This document shows positions 43,178-50,645 of a stretch of 63,141 nucleotides of DNA, piece by piece. Positions within the stretch are counted from its first letter, which is position 1, and every line of letters starts with the position of its first letter. The stretch is taken from NCBI GenBank assembly GCA_947630745.1, contig CANRIT010000007.1:1-63141 (forward strand), given 5' to 3'. The stretch is from an uncultured Clostridia bacterium (GTDB lineage Bacteria; Bacillota; Clostridia; Christensenellales; UBA1242). The position numbers were made by a program, and so were the translations under genes. The notes under the pieces are model-generated. The model was given only the letters and a program-made list of their open reading frames with translations. It was not told the origin of the DNA and did no database searches.

Positions 43178-44710
43178 CTAAATTGTGTACTTTTTGTCCA
43201 GCGAACGATACTGTATTGCTTCCAAAAGGTGTTTTGCCTCTATGTTTTGCTTGCCGTCAAGGTCAGCAATTGTGCGGGCAACCTTTAATATGCGGTTGTA
43301 TGCGCGCGCGGACAGGTTAAGTTTTTTAAAGGCAGTTTCTAGAAGCTCACTGCATTTATCGTCAATGGTGCAGTACTTTTTAAAGTCTTTTTCGCTCATT
43401 TTTGCATTTGAAAAGGTGTTTGAACCCTTAAACCTTTCAAGTTGGACTTGGCGCGCTGCATTAACGCGCTTTTTTATCTCTGCGCTGGATTCTTCCAAAT
43501 CATAATGAGTTAAATCTTCGTACGCGATGCTGTCAACTTCTATGTGCAAATCGATACGGTCAAGCAGCGGACCGGAAATTTTGTTTAGATATTTGTGTAT
43601 TGCGGTTGGGGTGCATTTACATTCGTGTGTGGTTGAGCCATAATACCCGCATGGGCATGGGTTCATGCTGGCAACAAGGATGAAATTTGCGGGATATTGA
43701 ACTGTTTGTGCGTTGCGGGCAACAGTTATCACCCCATCTTCCATTGGTTGGCGTAAGGTTTCTATTGTGTTGCGGGCATATTCTGGCATTTCGTCCAAAA
43801 ACAACACGCCGTTGTGCGCAAGACTTATTTCGCCCGGCTTTGCCTTTAACCCGCCGCCAGTAAGCGCAATAAGGGTGGCGGTGTGGTGCGGACTTCTAAA
43901 CGGACGTTCAAGCACAATGCCTTGCTTTAAGTCTAGTAGACCTGCCACGCTGTGGATTTTGGTGACCTCCAAACTCTCTTCAAAGGTCATGTCTGGCAAA
44001 ATGGATGGAAAACATTTTGCAAGCATGGTTTTACCCGCGCCCGGAGGACCTATTAAAATAACATTATGCCCGCCCGCTGCGGCAATTTCCATAGCACGCT
44101 TTGCGCTAGCTTGACCTTTTACATAGGCAAAATCGTGCGCAAATGTGTGCTGACTTAGCGCGTTTTCGTACACCTTGTTGTTATTTTTCTGCAAAACCAA
44201 CTCGCCATTTAAAAAACTTACCACTTGCTTTAAATTATCAACTGGATAAACATCAATTTTGTCAATAAACGAAGCCTCGTTGGCGTTTTCTTTTGGGATT
44301 ATAAATTTTTGATACCCCATCTGCTTGGCAGATATAAGCATAGGCAAAATGCCGTTAAGTTTGCGGATTTCACCATTAAGCGCAAGTTCGCCCAAGATTA
44401 CGTAATCTTTCAACACACCATTTTTTAATGTGCCTTGCGCGCCAAGTATGCCAAGCGCAATTGGCAAATCATACATGCTACCCTCTTTTTTGGTGTCGGC
44501 CGGGGCAAGGTTGATAATTATTTTGTGGATTGGATAGTTGAAGGTGCTGTTTTTAATTGCCGCCTTAACGCGCGACTTACTTTCCTTAATAGCAGTGTCG
44601 GCAAGACCAACCACTTCGTAACCCGGCAAACCCACATTTAAATCAATTTCAATTTCTACTGGATAACCATTAATTCCGTTTAAACCAAATGACAAAATTT
44701 TTGATAACAT
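43178..44710 (-). CDS. comM: YifB/ComM-family Mg-chelatase-like AAA+ ATPase
   Basis: 510 aa. N-terminal lid/S5-like domain (1-170) with VVGLADTAIKESKSRVKAAIKN, AAA+ core with Walker A IGPPGAGKTMLAK, LDEMPEYARNTIETLRQPMEDG and AARNAQTVQYPANFILVASMNPCPCGYYG. ComM is a hexameric branch-migration helicase for natural transformation in Gram-negatives. First gene of comM-dprA-topA-trmFO, with promoter at 44730-44757 and an SOS box at 44767-44780, suggesting induction by DNA damage. Confidence 0.92.
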   Translation of the reverse strand: MLSKILSFGLNGINGYPVEIEIDLNVGLPGYEVVGLADTAIKESKSRVKAAIKNSTFNYPIHKIIINLAPADTKKEGSMYDLPIALGILGAQGTLKNGVLKDYVILGELALNGEIRKLNGILPMLISAKQMGYQKFIIPKENANEASFIDKIDVYPVDNLKQVVSFLNGELVLQKNNNKVYENALSQHTFAHDFAYVKGQASAKRAMEIAAAGGHNVILIGPPGAGKTMLAKCFPSILPDMTFEESLEVTKIHSVAGLLDLKQGIVLERPFRSPHHTATLIALTGGGLKAKPGEISLAHNGVLFLDEMPEYARNTIETLRQPMEDGVITVARNAQTVQYPANFILVASMNPCPCGYYGSTTHECKCTPTAIHKYLNKISGPLLDRIDLHIEVDSIAYEDLTHYDLEESSAEIKKRVNAARQVQLERFKGSNTFSNAKMSEKDFKKYCTIDDKCSELLETAFKKLNLSARAYNRILKVARTIADLDGKQNIEAKHLLEAIQYRSLDKKYTI

Positions 44711-44729
44711 ATTTTACTCCAACAAAGAT

Positions 44730-44757
44730 ATTATCATAATATGTAAAATTTTGTCAA
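44730..44757 (-). promoter_or_regulatory. comM promoter
   Basis: Minus strand: TTGACA (complement of 44752-44757), 16-nt spacer, GATAAT (complement of 44730-44735). Confidence 0.75.
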
Positions 44758-44766
44758 CTAAAAATT

Positions 44767-44780
44767 CAAACATTTGTTCG
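44767..44780 (-). promoter_or_regulatory. Second SOS box, upstream of comM
   Basis: On the minus strand CGAACAAATGTTTG, identical to the lexA box at 1839-1852. It ends 9 bp upstream of the comM -35, and also lies 38 bp upstream of the -35 of the plus-strand small RNA, so it could serve either or both. Confidence 0.8.
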
Positions 44781-44818
44781 ATAAAATAAATTTGTTTTAA
44801 ATTTTGCTTTTGAAACTG

Positions 44819-44847
44819 TTGACATTTTGTTTTTAATAGAATATAAT
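44819..44847 (+). promoter_or_regulatory. Consensus promoter of a predicted small RNA
   Basis: TTGACA (44819-44824), 17-nt spacer, TATAAT (44842-44847). No translatable frame with a ribosome site follows. Confidence 0.85.
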
Positions 44848-44853
44848 AAATAT

Positions 44854-44912
44854 AGCAAAGTAAAACAAATTTCTTTACGGCTGTCATCTAAAAGTTGGGC
44901 AAGCCGTTTCTT
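44854..44912 (+). ncRNA. Predicted small RNA with a terminator, about 60 nt
   Basis: Transcript from about 44854 to the T-run after 44907. ACGGCT (44877-44882) and AGCCGT (44902-44907) make a 6-bp stem with a 19-nt loop, then TTTCTTTTTTTATT. The promoter is perfect and there is no ribosome site or conserved frame. The hairpin loop is large, so the terminator is not ideal. Its 3' end lies 13-30 nt before the cloverleaf element. Confidence 0.5.
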
Positions 44913-44924
44913 TTTTTATTGTCC

Positions 44925-45042
44925 TTATGCGAAAGCAAAACGCGGCGGGAACTGGTTTGCGCAGGGCGCAAACCGCGGCGGGCAAACTGCCCGCCGAACA
45001 AAACCCACGGTTTTGTAGTTCCCGCCGCCCCCAGCCGCATAA
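44925..45042. repeat. G+C-rich perfect four-way-junction (cloverleaf) element
   Basis: Core 44942-45028: an outer stem of 12 perfect bp (44942-44953 with 45017-45028) encloses three perfect hairpins, each with a 3-nt loop: 9 bp at 44954-44974, 9 bp at 44976-44996 and 8 bp at 44998-45016. Only G44975 and A44997 are unpaired at the junction. A further 7-bp pair, TTATGCG (44925-44931) with CGCATAA (45036-45042), closes it after an internal loop. G+C is about two thirds by my count, against about one third around it. It lies between converging transcription units and is not inside any gene I accept. Confidence 0.85.
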
Positions 45043-45065
45043 AAAAACACCAGCCTATACTGGTG
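45041..45065 (-). terminator. Terminator of the 151-aa gene
   Basis: CACCAG (45048-45053), CCTATA, CTGGTG (45060-45065), and seven U residues on the minus strand. Confidence 0.9.
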
Positions 45066-45069
45066 AATT

Positions 45070-45525
45070 TTATCTGTTTGTTGTTGTTTCTTGTGGCAAT
45101 TCCACACCCGAAATGGTAAATAAGCCGCCAAGATTTCTATAAGTAATTTTGTTGTTACGAATTTCATAATACAGTTTATTTGCTGAATCATTAATGGAAA
45201 TCGATTCATAGTTTTCTTGATGTACGCCTTTTATTATAATATAATTATAGCCTTTTTCAAAATATAAAATGGCTTCCCTTTCGTCCGCACCAGTGCTGCC
45301 AAAGAAAGGAAGTGAAATAGAATGCGACATAAATTCATTTCCACTTTTTGTATCAAACAAAGCATAGTCCCACTCTCTATATTTGGCACCTCTAAAGTTA
45401 GGATTTTTGGAGACTAAAACCTCATTAAATTCATCCACCTCTTCTTGTGAAATAAATTTATCAATATTAGTTTTGTCTAATAAATCTGTTGGTATATATT
45501 TGCTAAGTTCGCCCCAATTAATCAT
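45070..45525 (-). CDS. Hypothetical protein, 151 aa
   Basis: Not recognised. Soluble; N-terminal helices (residues 1-38) then a beta-rich body with AKYREWDYALFDTKSGNEFM, GVHQENYESI and a Thr/Gly-rich end. AGGAGG before the ATG, own promoter at 45553-45580 and terminator at 45041-45065. The gene is well defined though its function is unknown. It sits directly beside the cloverleaf element. Confidence 0.75.
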   Translation of the reverse strand: MINWGELSKYIPTDLLDKTNIDKFISQEEVDEFNEVLVSKNPNFRGAKYREWDYALFDTKSGNEFMSHSISLPFFGSTGADEREAILYFEKGYNYIIIKGVHQENYESISINDSANKLYYEIRNNKITYRNLGGLFTISGVELPQETTTNR

Positions 45526-45552
45526 AAATTCCTCCTTTGAATTGACGATATA

Positions 45553-45580
45553 ATTTTACCACAAATTTTTTATTTGTCAA
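45553..45580 (-). promoter_or_regulatory. Promoter of the 151-aa gene
   Basis: Minus strand: TTGACA (complement of 45575-45580), 16-nt spacer, TAAAAT (complement of 45553-45558). Confidence 0.8.
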
Positions 45581-45600
45581 TACAACAACCAAAAAAATAA

Positions 45601-45630
45601 AAATAAAAAACAGGCTTATTTCTGCCCGTT
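45601..45630 (-). terminator. Terminator of rplS
   Basis: Stem of AACGGGC with GCCUGUU (complement of 45624-45630 and 45609-45615), one G.U pair and an 8-nt loop, followed by a U-run. It overlaps the rplS stop. Confidence 0.8.
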
Positions 45631-45969
45631 TTTATCTTCTTTAACTTTGGCTGCTTTGCCAGACAATCCACGAATATAGTAGATTTTAGCGCGGCGAACT
45701 TTACCTTGGCGAACGACAATAATTTTGTCAATGCGTGGGCTGTTGATAGGGAAAGTTCTTTCCACACCAACACCAAAACTGATGCGGCGAACGGTGAAAG
45801 TTTCCTTAATGCCACTACCACGCCTGCCAATAACCACGCCTTCGTAAGCCTGGATACGCTCCTTGTCCCCTTCCTTGATTTTGTACATAACGCGTACAGT
45901 ATCTCCAATATTGAAGGAAGTTAAATCGTTGCGTAATTGTTCTTTTTCCAACTGGTCAAGAATGTTCAT
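45616..45969 (-). CDS. rplS: 50S ribosomal protein L19
   Basis: 117 aa. Signature [43 protein letters not shown] and [24 protein letters not shown] before the ATG. Standard end of the rpsP-rimM-trmD-rplS cluster, but here it also has a private promoter and a structured leader. Confidence 0.97.
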   Translation of the reverse strand: MNILDQLEKEQLRNDLTSFNIGDTVRVMYKIKEGDKERIQAYEGVVIGRRGSGIKETFTVRRISFGVGVERTFPINSPRIDKIIVVRQGKVRRAKIYYIRGLSGKAAKVKEDKNGQK

Positions 45970-45977
45970 ACTACCTC

Positions 45978-46091
45978 CTAATGAGATTCACCCATCCGTT
46001 TTGTTATAAGGAAATATGGAAAATGGATTAACAAAACAGATGTAATCTCTTTGGCGTTCTTGCGATTGGACCGTAGCGGACCGCCAACAAC
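45978..46091 (-). promoter_or_regulatory. L19 leader RNA (rplS 5' leader)
   Basis: About 115 nt. In the RNA, GAGAUU and AUCUGUUUUGUU pair with AACAAAACGGAU and AAUCUC farther on (complement region 45983-46047), below a GGCGGUCCG...CGGUCC-type stem near the 5' end. This is the architecture of the L19 leader family upstream of rplS in low-G+C Gram-positives. Probably autoregulated by L19. Confidence 0.75.
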
Positions 46092-46097
46092 TTTGCC

Positions 46098-46126
46098 ATT
46101 ATATCACACAAAAACAAAATTTGCAA
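46098..46126 (-). promoter_or_regulatory. rplS promoter
   Basis: Minus strand: TTGCAA (complement of 46121-46126), 17-nt spacer, extended -10 TGATATAAT (-10 hexamer complement of 46098-46103). Confidence 0.75.
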
Positions 46127-46192
46127 GGGTTTTTTACAAATTTTTTTAAAAATTTTTATACATCAATGTTTTGAATTAATTTTTTATAAGTG

Positions 46193-46221
46193 TTGACAGA
46201 CTTAAATTTTTATTGTATAAT
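46193..46221 (+). promoter_or_regulatory. Consensus promoter of a second predicted small RNA
   Basis: TTGACA (46193-46198), 17-nt spacer, TATAAT (46216-46221), firing divergently from the rplS promoter. Confidence 0.88.
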
Positions 46222-46227
46222 ATTTAT

Positions 46228-46308
46228 GTTCTTACGAACTATGCATTGCATAAGGCTTATAGCTTTTGTCTATAAGCACGCGGGACAGTTGTGCGCCCGC
46301 TTTTTTTT
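46228..46308 (+). ncRNA. Predicted small RNA antisense to the trmD-rplS junction, about 80 nt
   Basis: Three hairpins: GTTC-TTAC-GAAC (46228-46239), TATGC-ATT-GCATA (46240-46252) and GCTTATAG-7nt-CTATAAGC (46255-46277). Then a terminator with GCGGG (46280-46284), CCCGC (46296-46300) and eight T (46301-46308). No frame with a ribosome site is present. It ends 27 nt before the trmD stop, which lies on the other strand. No match to a family that I recognise. Confidence 0.7.
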
Positions 46309-46334
46309 GTTAACATTTTTTACTGCAATTGCAG

Positions 46335-47093
46335 TTATTTTTTTAATAAATCTGGGCGGAACTTGGCGGTAAGTTGTTTGGATTGTTCTTTTCTATAGTC
46401 CGCGATTTTTTTGTGGTTGCCGCTTAGCAAAACTTCTGGCACAGATAGGCCGCGGAAAGTTGCTGGGCGGGTGTATTGATTGTATTCTAATAGATTGTTA
46501 GAAAATGTTTCTTCCACCGTGCTTTCTGGGCTGATTGCGTCTGGAATTAAGCGGATAATTGCATCGGCAACCACCATGGCGGGCAATTCACCACCCGTCA
46601 GCACATAATCGCCAATTGAAAGCTCTTCCATTTCAAAATAGTCCAAAACTCGCTGGTCAATCCCTTCATAATGCCCGCAAACCAAAACAATGTGCTGTTC
46701 GCCTGACAAATTTTTTGCCATGTTTTGATTGAACACCACACCGCGTGGCGACATATAGAAAATTTTTGTTTTTGGCTTTTTTAAACTTAATTTTGACAAT
46801 TTTTCATCCGTTTTTTGTCCAGTGCAAATGATTTTGTTCCTATCACTAAAATATTCAACATCCGCTTTGTCTAGCACACTTTCTAGGGCAGCAAAAAGAG
46901 GCTCGCACATCATAACCATGCCCGCACCCCCACCAAAAGGTTCATCGTCACATTTAAAGTGTGGAGGGTTGGCAAAATTGCGAATATCCACAATATTAAT
47001 TTTAATTAGCCCTTTGTCTGCTGCACGCTTTATTATGCTTTCTTTTAGCGGGGCAAACATTTCTGGGAATAATGTTAAAATATCAATCTTCAT
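46335..47093 (-). CDS. trmD: tRNA (guanine-37-N1)-methyltransferase
   Basis: SPOUT-family knot enzyme making m1G37 to prevent frameshifting. 252 aa. MKIDILTLFPEMF, the PPHFKCDDEPFGGGAGMVM loop, GHYEGIDQRV and IGDYVLTGGELPAMV are the core motifs. The C-terminal domain is full length. The ribosome site is weak (only AAAGG far upstream), and a 59-nt gap separates it from rimM. Confidence 0.96.
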   Translation of the reverse strand: MKIDILTLFPEMFAPLKESIIKRAADKGLIKINIVDIRNFANPPHFKCDDEPFGGGAGMVMMCEPLFAALESVLDKADVEYFSDRNKIICTGQKTDEKLSKLSLKKPKTKIFYMSPRGVVFNQNMAKNLSGEQHIVLVCGHYEGIDQRVLDYFEMEELSIGDYVLTGGELPAMVVADAIIRLIPDAISPESTVEETFSNNLLEYNQYTRPATFRGLSVPEVLLSGNHKKIADYRKEQSKQLTAKFRPDLLKK

Positions 47094-47152
47094 ACTATAT
47101 ATTATGTATTTTATATGCTACTTACCTTTTATATTGATAGCAAAATTAAAAA

Positions 47153-47656
47153 CTAAACGCGCACATCAATAAAGGTTTGCTTGTTGATTTCAAAAGAATT
47201 TTTAGTGCGATTATAAGTTACAATATCGTCAACATATGGAATTTGATAACTTACCGCGCCGCACTTTATTGTTAAAATTACAGACGCACCATAATCATCA
47301 TAATCGAAAAGTTTGCCCAATTTGTTGCCATTTTCATCGCACACGGGCGCGCCAATTAAATCGGACAGATAGACTTTGTCTTTAAGTTGCGGGTAGTCCG
47401 CCCTATCAACAAACACCGACTGATTTTTGAATGTGTCCGCTGCGTTTACATCTTTAACAATGTCGATTGCAACTGAATAGGCATCGTTGTTAAGTGGTTT
47501 AATTTGGGTTATGTTGGCGGGCTGTTTTTTAATGCCCAAATACACGCGCTTAAAAATGGAAAAATTCACGCCATCTAGGTAACTGATAATTTTTACAGCG
47601 CCTTTAATGCCGTGAGATTTTACGATTTTGCCAATTTCAAGCAAATTACTTTGCAT
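47153..47656 (-). CDS. rimM: Ribosome maturation factor RimM
   Basis: 30S assembly factor binding S19. 167 aa from ATG 47656 (an in-frame TTG is 3 nt upstream). The N-terminal IGKIVKSHGIKGAVKI and central VYLSDLIGAPVCDENG-NKLGKL are family hallmarks; PRC barrel at the C-terminus. Overlaps the KH gene by 11 nt. Confidence 0.95.
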   Translation of the reverse strand: MQSNLLEIGKIVKSHGIKGAVKIISYLDGVNFSIFKRVYLGIKKQPANITQIKPLNNDAYSVAIDIVKDVNAADTFKNQSVFVDRADYPQLKDKVYLSDLIGAPVCDENGNKLGKLFDYDDYGASVILTIKCGAVSYQIPYVDDIVTYNRTKNSFEINKQTFIDVRV

Positions 47657-47876
47657 CAAATTTTATGCCCACCCTAGACTTGCCAGTGTTAAGCGATTTA
47701 ACAACTGTGCGGATTGAGTTTGCAATGTTGCCATTTCTGCCAATTACACAGCCTAAATCTTTGCTGTCAACCTTAACTTTAAAGTTGATGCCGTGCTTGT
47801 CGGTTGTGCTGGTAACTTCAACCACATCTGGATTGGAAACCAAACTTTTAACAATGTACTCTAACATTTCTTGCAT
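47646..47876 (-). CDS. KH-domain RNA-binding protein, YlqC-like
   Basis: 76 aa. A single KH domain with the IGRNGNIANSIRTVVKSL signature. Conserved between rpsP and rimM in Firmicutes (KhpA/YlqC), where it has been linked to small-RNA binding and cell size. Eleven nt before rimM ends the frame, 10 nt after rpsP. Confidence 0.93.
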   Translation of the reverse strand: MQEMLEYIVKSLVSNPDVVEVTSTTDKHGINFKVKVDSKDLGCVIGRNGNIANSIRTVVKSLNTGKSRVGIKFDAK

Positions 47877-47886
47877 AGGTTACTCC

Positions 47887-48183
47887 TTACGCTTTTTTCT
47901 TTTTCTTATTGTTAGTTTTTGGCACACTGTTACCTTTAACTTGCAAAATGCCGGCTGTTTGAAGCAAGGATTTGGTTGTTTCGGTTGGAACAGCGCCATT
48001 TTTTAACCATTTTTCTGCCTTTTCTTTGTCCAACTTAATTTCGGCTGGATTTTTAAGCGGATTGTATGTGCCAATTTGTTCAATGTATTGACCATCGCGT
48101 GCAACACGCGCATCGGCAACAACCACACGATAGAAAGGTGATTTTTTATCCCCTAACCTGGTTAATCTAATTTTTACTGCCAC
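47887..48183 (-). CDS. rpsP: 30S ribosomal protein S16
   Basis: 98 aa, with [29 protein letters not shown] as signature. Starts with GTG at 48183 after AAGGAG (7 nt). First gene of the operon; a TTTACA/TATAGT promoter lies in the 140-nt upstream region, again with the TGTGA extension. Confidence 0.96.
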   Translation of the reverse strand: MAVKIRLTRLGDKKSPFYRVVVADARVARDGQYIEQIGTYNPLKNPAEIKLDKEKAEKWLKNGAVPTETTKSLLQTAGILQVKGNSVPKTNNKKKKKA

Positions 48184-48293
48184 GATATACTCCTTTTAAC
48201 TTTACTAACACTATCTGTAAAGTATTTTACCTTTACACTATATCACATATTTTTTTATTTGTAAAGTGTTTTTTGCAAAATTTTTATATTTTG

Positions 48294-48321
48294 CATAAAA
48301 AAAGATGGATTAATATCCATC
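48294..48321 (-). terminator. Terminator of the 164-aa gene
   Basis: GATGGAT (48304-48310), TAAT, ATCCATC (48315-48321), then a U-run on the minus strand. Confidence 0.88.
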
Positions 48322-48322
48322 C

Positions 48323-48817
48323 TTAAATCCCATAATTACTTTTTTTGAGGGTTTCTTCTAGATAATCATACACTTTTGCAGCTGCTTTTATACTAGAGTT
48401 TGCTAAACTTTTTATTGTTATTGCATCAGTATTAACAATTTTGCGTTTAAAGTAAACAACGGCAATATATTCTAAGTTATCACTATACAAGCCATTTTCA
48501 TACGCATTTGTTGGTGTTGGGTTTTGTATAATTTTTTTCATTGCATTGCACCTTTCAGTTAAAAAATCAACCGCAGCGTCAAAACCGCCAACATCTCGAA
48601 CAAGGCTATCCAATTTTAATTCCAATTTTGCTTTTTGTTGAAGTTTTTCATCTCTTTGTTTTCTTGCGTCTTCTTTATCATGTACATTGGTCGCCTTTAA
48701 AATATCCTCGCCCGCGTTAGCGATATCTTCTAAGCAGTTAGAATATTGGTCACACAACAAATCCAACTCACCTAATGTGCTGTCTGTATCAAATTCATAT
48801 TTACCATATTTTTTCAT
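48323..48817 (-). CDS. Hypothetical protein, 164 aa, paralogue of the next gene
   Basis: Not recognised. A helical soluble protein; DLLCDQYSNCLEDIANA at residues 18-36 and VGGFDAAVDFLTERCNAMKKI at 75-97 correspond to segments of the 151-aa neighbour at 48982-49437. Divergent tandem duplication is inferred. Own promoter with a palindrome over the -10, AGGAGG ribosome site and own terminator. Confidence 0.65.
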   Translation of the reverse strand: MKKYGKYEFDTDSTLGELDLLCDQYSNCLEDIANAGEDILKATNVHDKEDARKQRDEKLQQKAKLELKLDSLVRDVGGFDAAVDFLTERCNAMKKIIQNPTPTNAYENGLYSDNLEYIAVVYFKRKIVNTDAITIKSLANSSIKAAAKVYDYLEETLKKSNYGI

Positions 48818-48833
48818 GGTTTCCTCCTTACCT

Positions 48834-48869
48834 CTATGGTTATTTTACCATAGTTTGTATTTTTGTCAA
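48834..48869 (-). promoter_or_regulatory. Promoter with a palindrome across the -10
   Basis: Minus strand: TTGACA (complement of 48864-48869), 16-nt spacer, TAAAAT (complement of 48842-48847). CTATGGT (48834-48840) and ACCATAG (48847-48853) form a 7-bp inverted repeat framing the -10, a likely operator. Confidence 0.7.
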
Positions 48870-48981
48870 TACCTTTTTAAAAATTTATTTTTAATTTTTG
48901 CCTTTTAAGTTGATAGCATATTCGTCAATCATTACATATGTGTTGCTATTATTTTTTTCCATAAAAATATTAAATACAATT

Positions 48982-49437
48982 TTACAGACCTTTGGAAATG
49001 CAGTTGTTGTTTACATAGTCAAGCGTTTTTTCTAACGAAAAGATGTTTTGTTTAATAAGGTCTTCAAGCATTTTGTCGTCAGAAAACACAACTGCTTCAA
49101 CATAATTTTTGATTAATCCGCAACTTTTGGCATGCTCTATGGTTGGGCGGGCTTTTAGTTTGTTTAAGTTGTCAAGCTTATCTTGCAAAAAGCGGATAAG
49201 CGCATCGCCACCAATGGTGTTGGCAATTTTTTTAATCTTCCTTTCAGCGGATAAAATTAAGCGGAAAGCACAATCAATTTTTGTTTCTGCCTCTTCAATT
49301 TGTGCTTGCGTGCTGGCGTTTTGTTTTAAAAGTTTTGCCTCGGACAAGTCGATTAAACAATTGCCATACATCTCCACCAAGGTCATAAATTTGTTAGTGT
49401 CAAATCCGTTATCCAATTTAAAATTTGCCCTTTCCAT
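48982..49437 (-). CDS. Hypothetical protein, 151 aa, paralogue of the preceding gene
   Basis: Not recognised. ATG at 49437 with GAGGTGG before it, not the longer upstream frame. Helical, with FMTLVEMYGNCLIDLSEAK near residue 20, IGGDALIRFLQDKLDNLNKLKARPT near 85 and VEAVVF near 120. It shares these with the 164-aa gene at roughly one quarter identity by eye. Own promoter at 49454-49482. Confidence 0.6.
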   Translation of the reverse strand: MERANFKLDNGFDTNKFMTLVEMYGNCLIDLSEAKLLKQNASTQAQIEEAETKIDCAFRLILSAERKIKKIANTIGGDALIRFLQDKLDNLNKLKARPTIEHAKSCGLIKNYVEAVVFSDDKMLEDLIKQNIFSLEKTLDYVNNNCISKGL

Positions 49438-49453
49438 ATTCCACCTCGGTTGA

Positions 49454-49482
49454 ATTATATCACATATTAATTTTTTTGTCAA
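49454..49482 (-). promoter_or_regulatory. Promoter of the 151-aa paralogue
   Basis: Minus strand: TTGACA (complement of 49477-49482), 17-nt spacer, TATAAT (complement of 49454-49459) with the extended TGTGA element. Confidence 0.85.
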
Positions 49483-49509
49483 GTTTTTGTGTTTTTTGTT
49501 GTTTTTTGC

Positions 49510-49538
49510 TTTACTTTAATTTTTTATAGTGCTAAAAT
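49510..49538 (+). promoter_or_regulatory. mscS promoter
   Basis: TTTACT (49510-49515), 17-nt spacer, TAAAAT (49533-49538), followed by AAAGGAG and the ATG. Confidence 0.7.
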
Positions 49539-49575
49539 TTTTGTGTCGATATAAAAATTTAAAAAAGGAGAATTT

Positions 49576-50592
49576 ATGAATTGGAGCAATACTTGGAACA
49601 CAATTTGGAATGATGTTGTATCATTCTTCAAAACAAACGGCTGGCACATTTTTGGCTTTTTTGTCGCTTTGTTTTTGGGCATTATCCTTGTTAAAATTTT
49701 GATAAGGATATTTAAAGGCCTACTTAGAAAAACCAAATTGGAATTGATTGCGCAAAACTTTATTATGGTTTTTGTTAAATTTATTTTGTACCTAATTTGG
49801 TTACTAGTGCTTTTGTCATTGATTGGCGTAAATATTTCGGGCATCATAACTGCGTTTAGCGCCTGCTTATTGGCAATCGGCTTGGCACTGGAAAGTTGCA
49901 TCGCCAATGTTGCAAATGGTATTATTATCGTTGCTAACAAAATGTTTAAAAACGGCGACTACATCTCGGTTGGCGGAGTTGAGGGCAGCATTGTTGGCAT
50001 AAACTTCTTGTTTGTGACCATCGTGACCACAGACAACAAACGCGTAACCCTACCTAACAGCACAATTGTCAATTCGGCAGTAATAAATGCCGGCGCGAAT
50101 GACACAAGGCGTGTTGATTTCACCTTCCAAGTTGCATACGAAACCGATGTTGAATTGGTTAAGAAAATTGTTACCGATGTTATGGTAAGCAATGGCAATG
50201 TGCGCTTAGACCCAGCGCCTTTCTGCCGCCTTAAAACACTTAATTCTAGTTCAATCGACTTCTTTGCAAACTGCTGGTGCGACCGCGAAGATTATTGGGA
50301 CGTTTACTACTACATCATTGAAAATGTGTACAACGAGTTTAAACGCAACAACATATCTATCCCATACGCACAAATGGAAATTAGAGATAGAAAAGACAAA
50401 GTTGTTATGCCAGTAAACAAAGCTAAATTGCCTGCTCGTGTTGAAAAGGTTCGCGCTAAACAAGACAAAATTGACTTGGAAAATGATTCACTTGCAACCA
50501 TCTTGCATAAGTCTAAAAAACAAATAGACAGCAAGAAAGACAACAAAAAGCAAGCAAAAGCAGAACGCAAACAAAATAAGAAAAACAAATAA
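49576..50592 (+). CDS. mscS: Small-conductance mechanosensitive channel, MscS family
   Basis: 338 aa. Three membrane helices (about 25-50, 60-90 and 95-125), with TM3 holding the gate helix IITAFSACLLAIGLALESCIANVANGIII. The beta domain has the GDYISVGGVEGSIVGINFLFVTIVTTDNKRVTLPNSTIVN motif. The C-terminus is a 40-residue Lys/Gln-rich tail, longer than usual. Opens under hypo-osmotic shock to release ions. Monocistronic. Confidence 0.93.
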   Translation: MNWSNTWNTIWNDVVSFFKTNGWHIFGFFVALFLGIILVKILIRIFKGLLRKTKLELIAQNFIMVFVKFILYLIWLLVLLSLIGVNISGIITAFSACLLAIGLALESCIANVANGIIIVANKMFKNGDYISVGGVEGSIVGINFLFVTIVTTDNKRVTLPNSTIVNSAVINAGANDTRRVDFTFQVAYETDVELVKKIVTDVMVSNGNVRLDPAPFCRLKTLNSSSIDFFANCWCDREDYWDVYYYIIENVYNEFKRNNISIPYAQMEIRDRKDKVVMPVNKAKLPARVEKVRAKQDKIDLENDSLATILHKSKKQIDSKKDNKKQAKAERKQNKKNK

Positions 50593-50620
50593 ATTGCGTT
50601 TAAAAGCAATAATTAAAAAG

Positions 50621-50645
50621 CAAGGCTAATCACCTTGTTTTTTGT
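50621..50645 (+). terminator. Terminator of mscS
   Basis: CAAGG (50621-50625), CTAATCA, CCTTG (50633-50637), then a T-run. Confidence 0.8.

Noticed and set aside
44942..45028. The cloverleaf as a tRNA gene
   Set aside because: It has a 12-bp outer stem, 3-nt loops on all three arms, no D- or T-loop consensus and no anticodon loop, so it is not a tRNA.
44827..45209. Open frames of 60-94 codons on both strands over the cloverleaf region
   Set aside because: They have no ribosome site, use codons unlike the rest of the window, and arise because the perfect G+C-rich stems happen to lack stop codons. The palindromic structure explains the sequence better.
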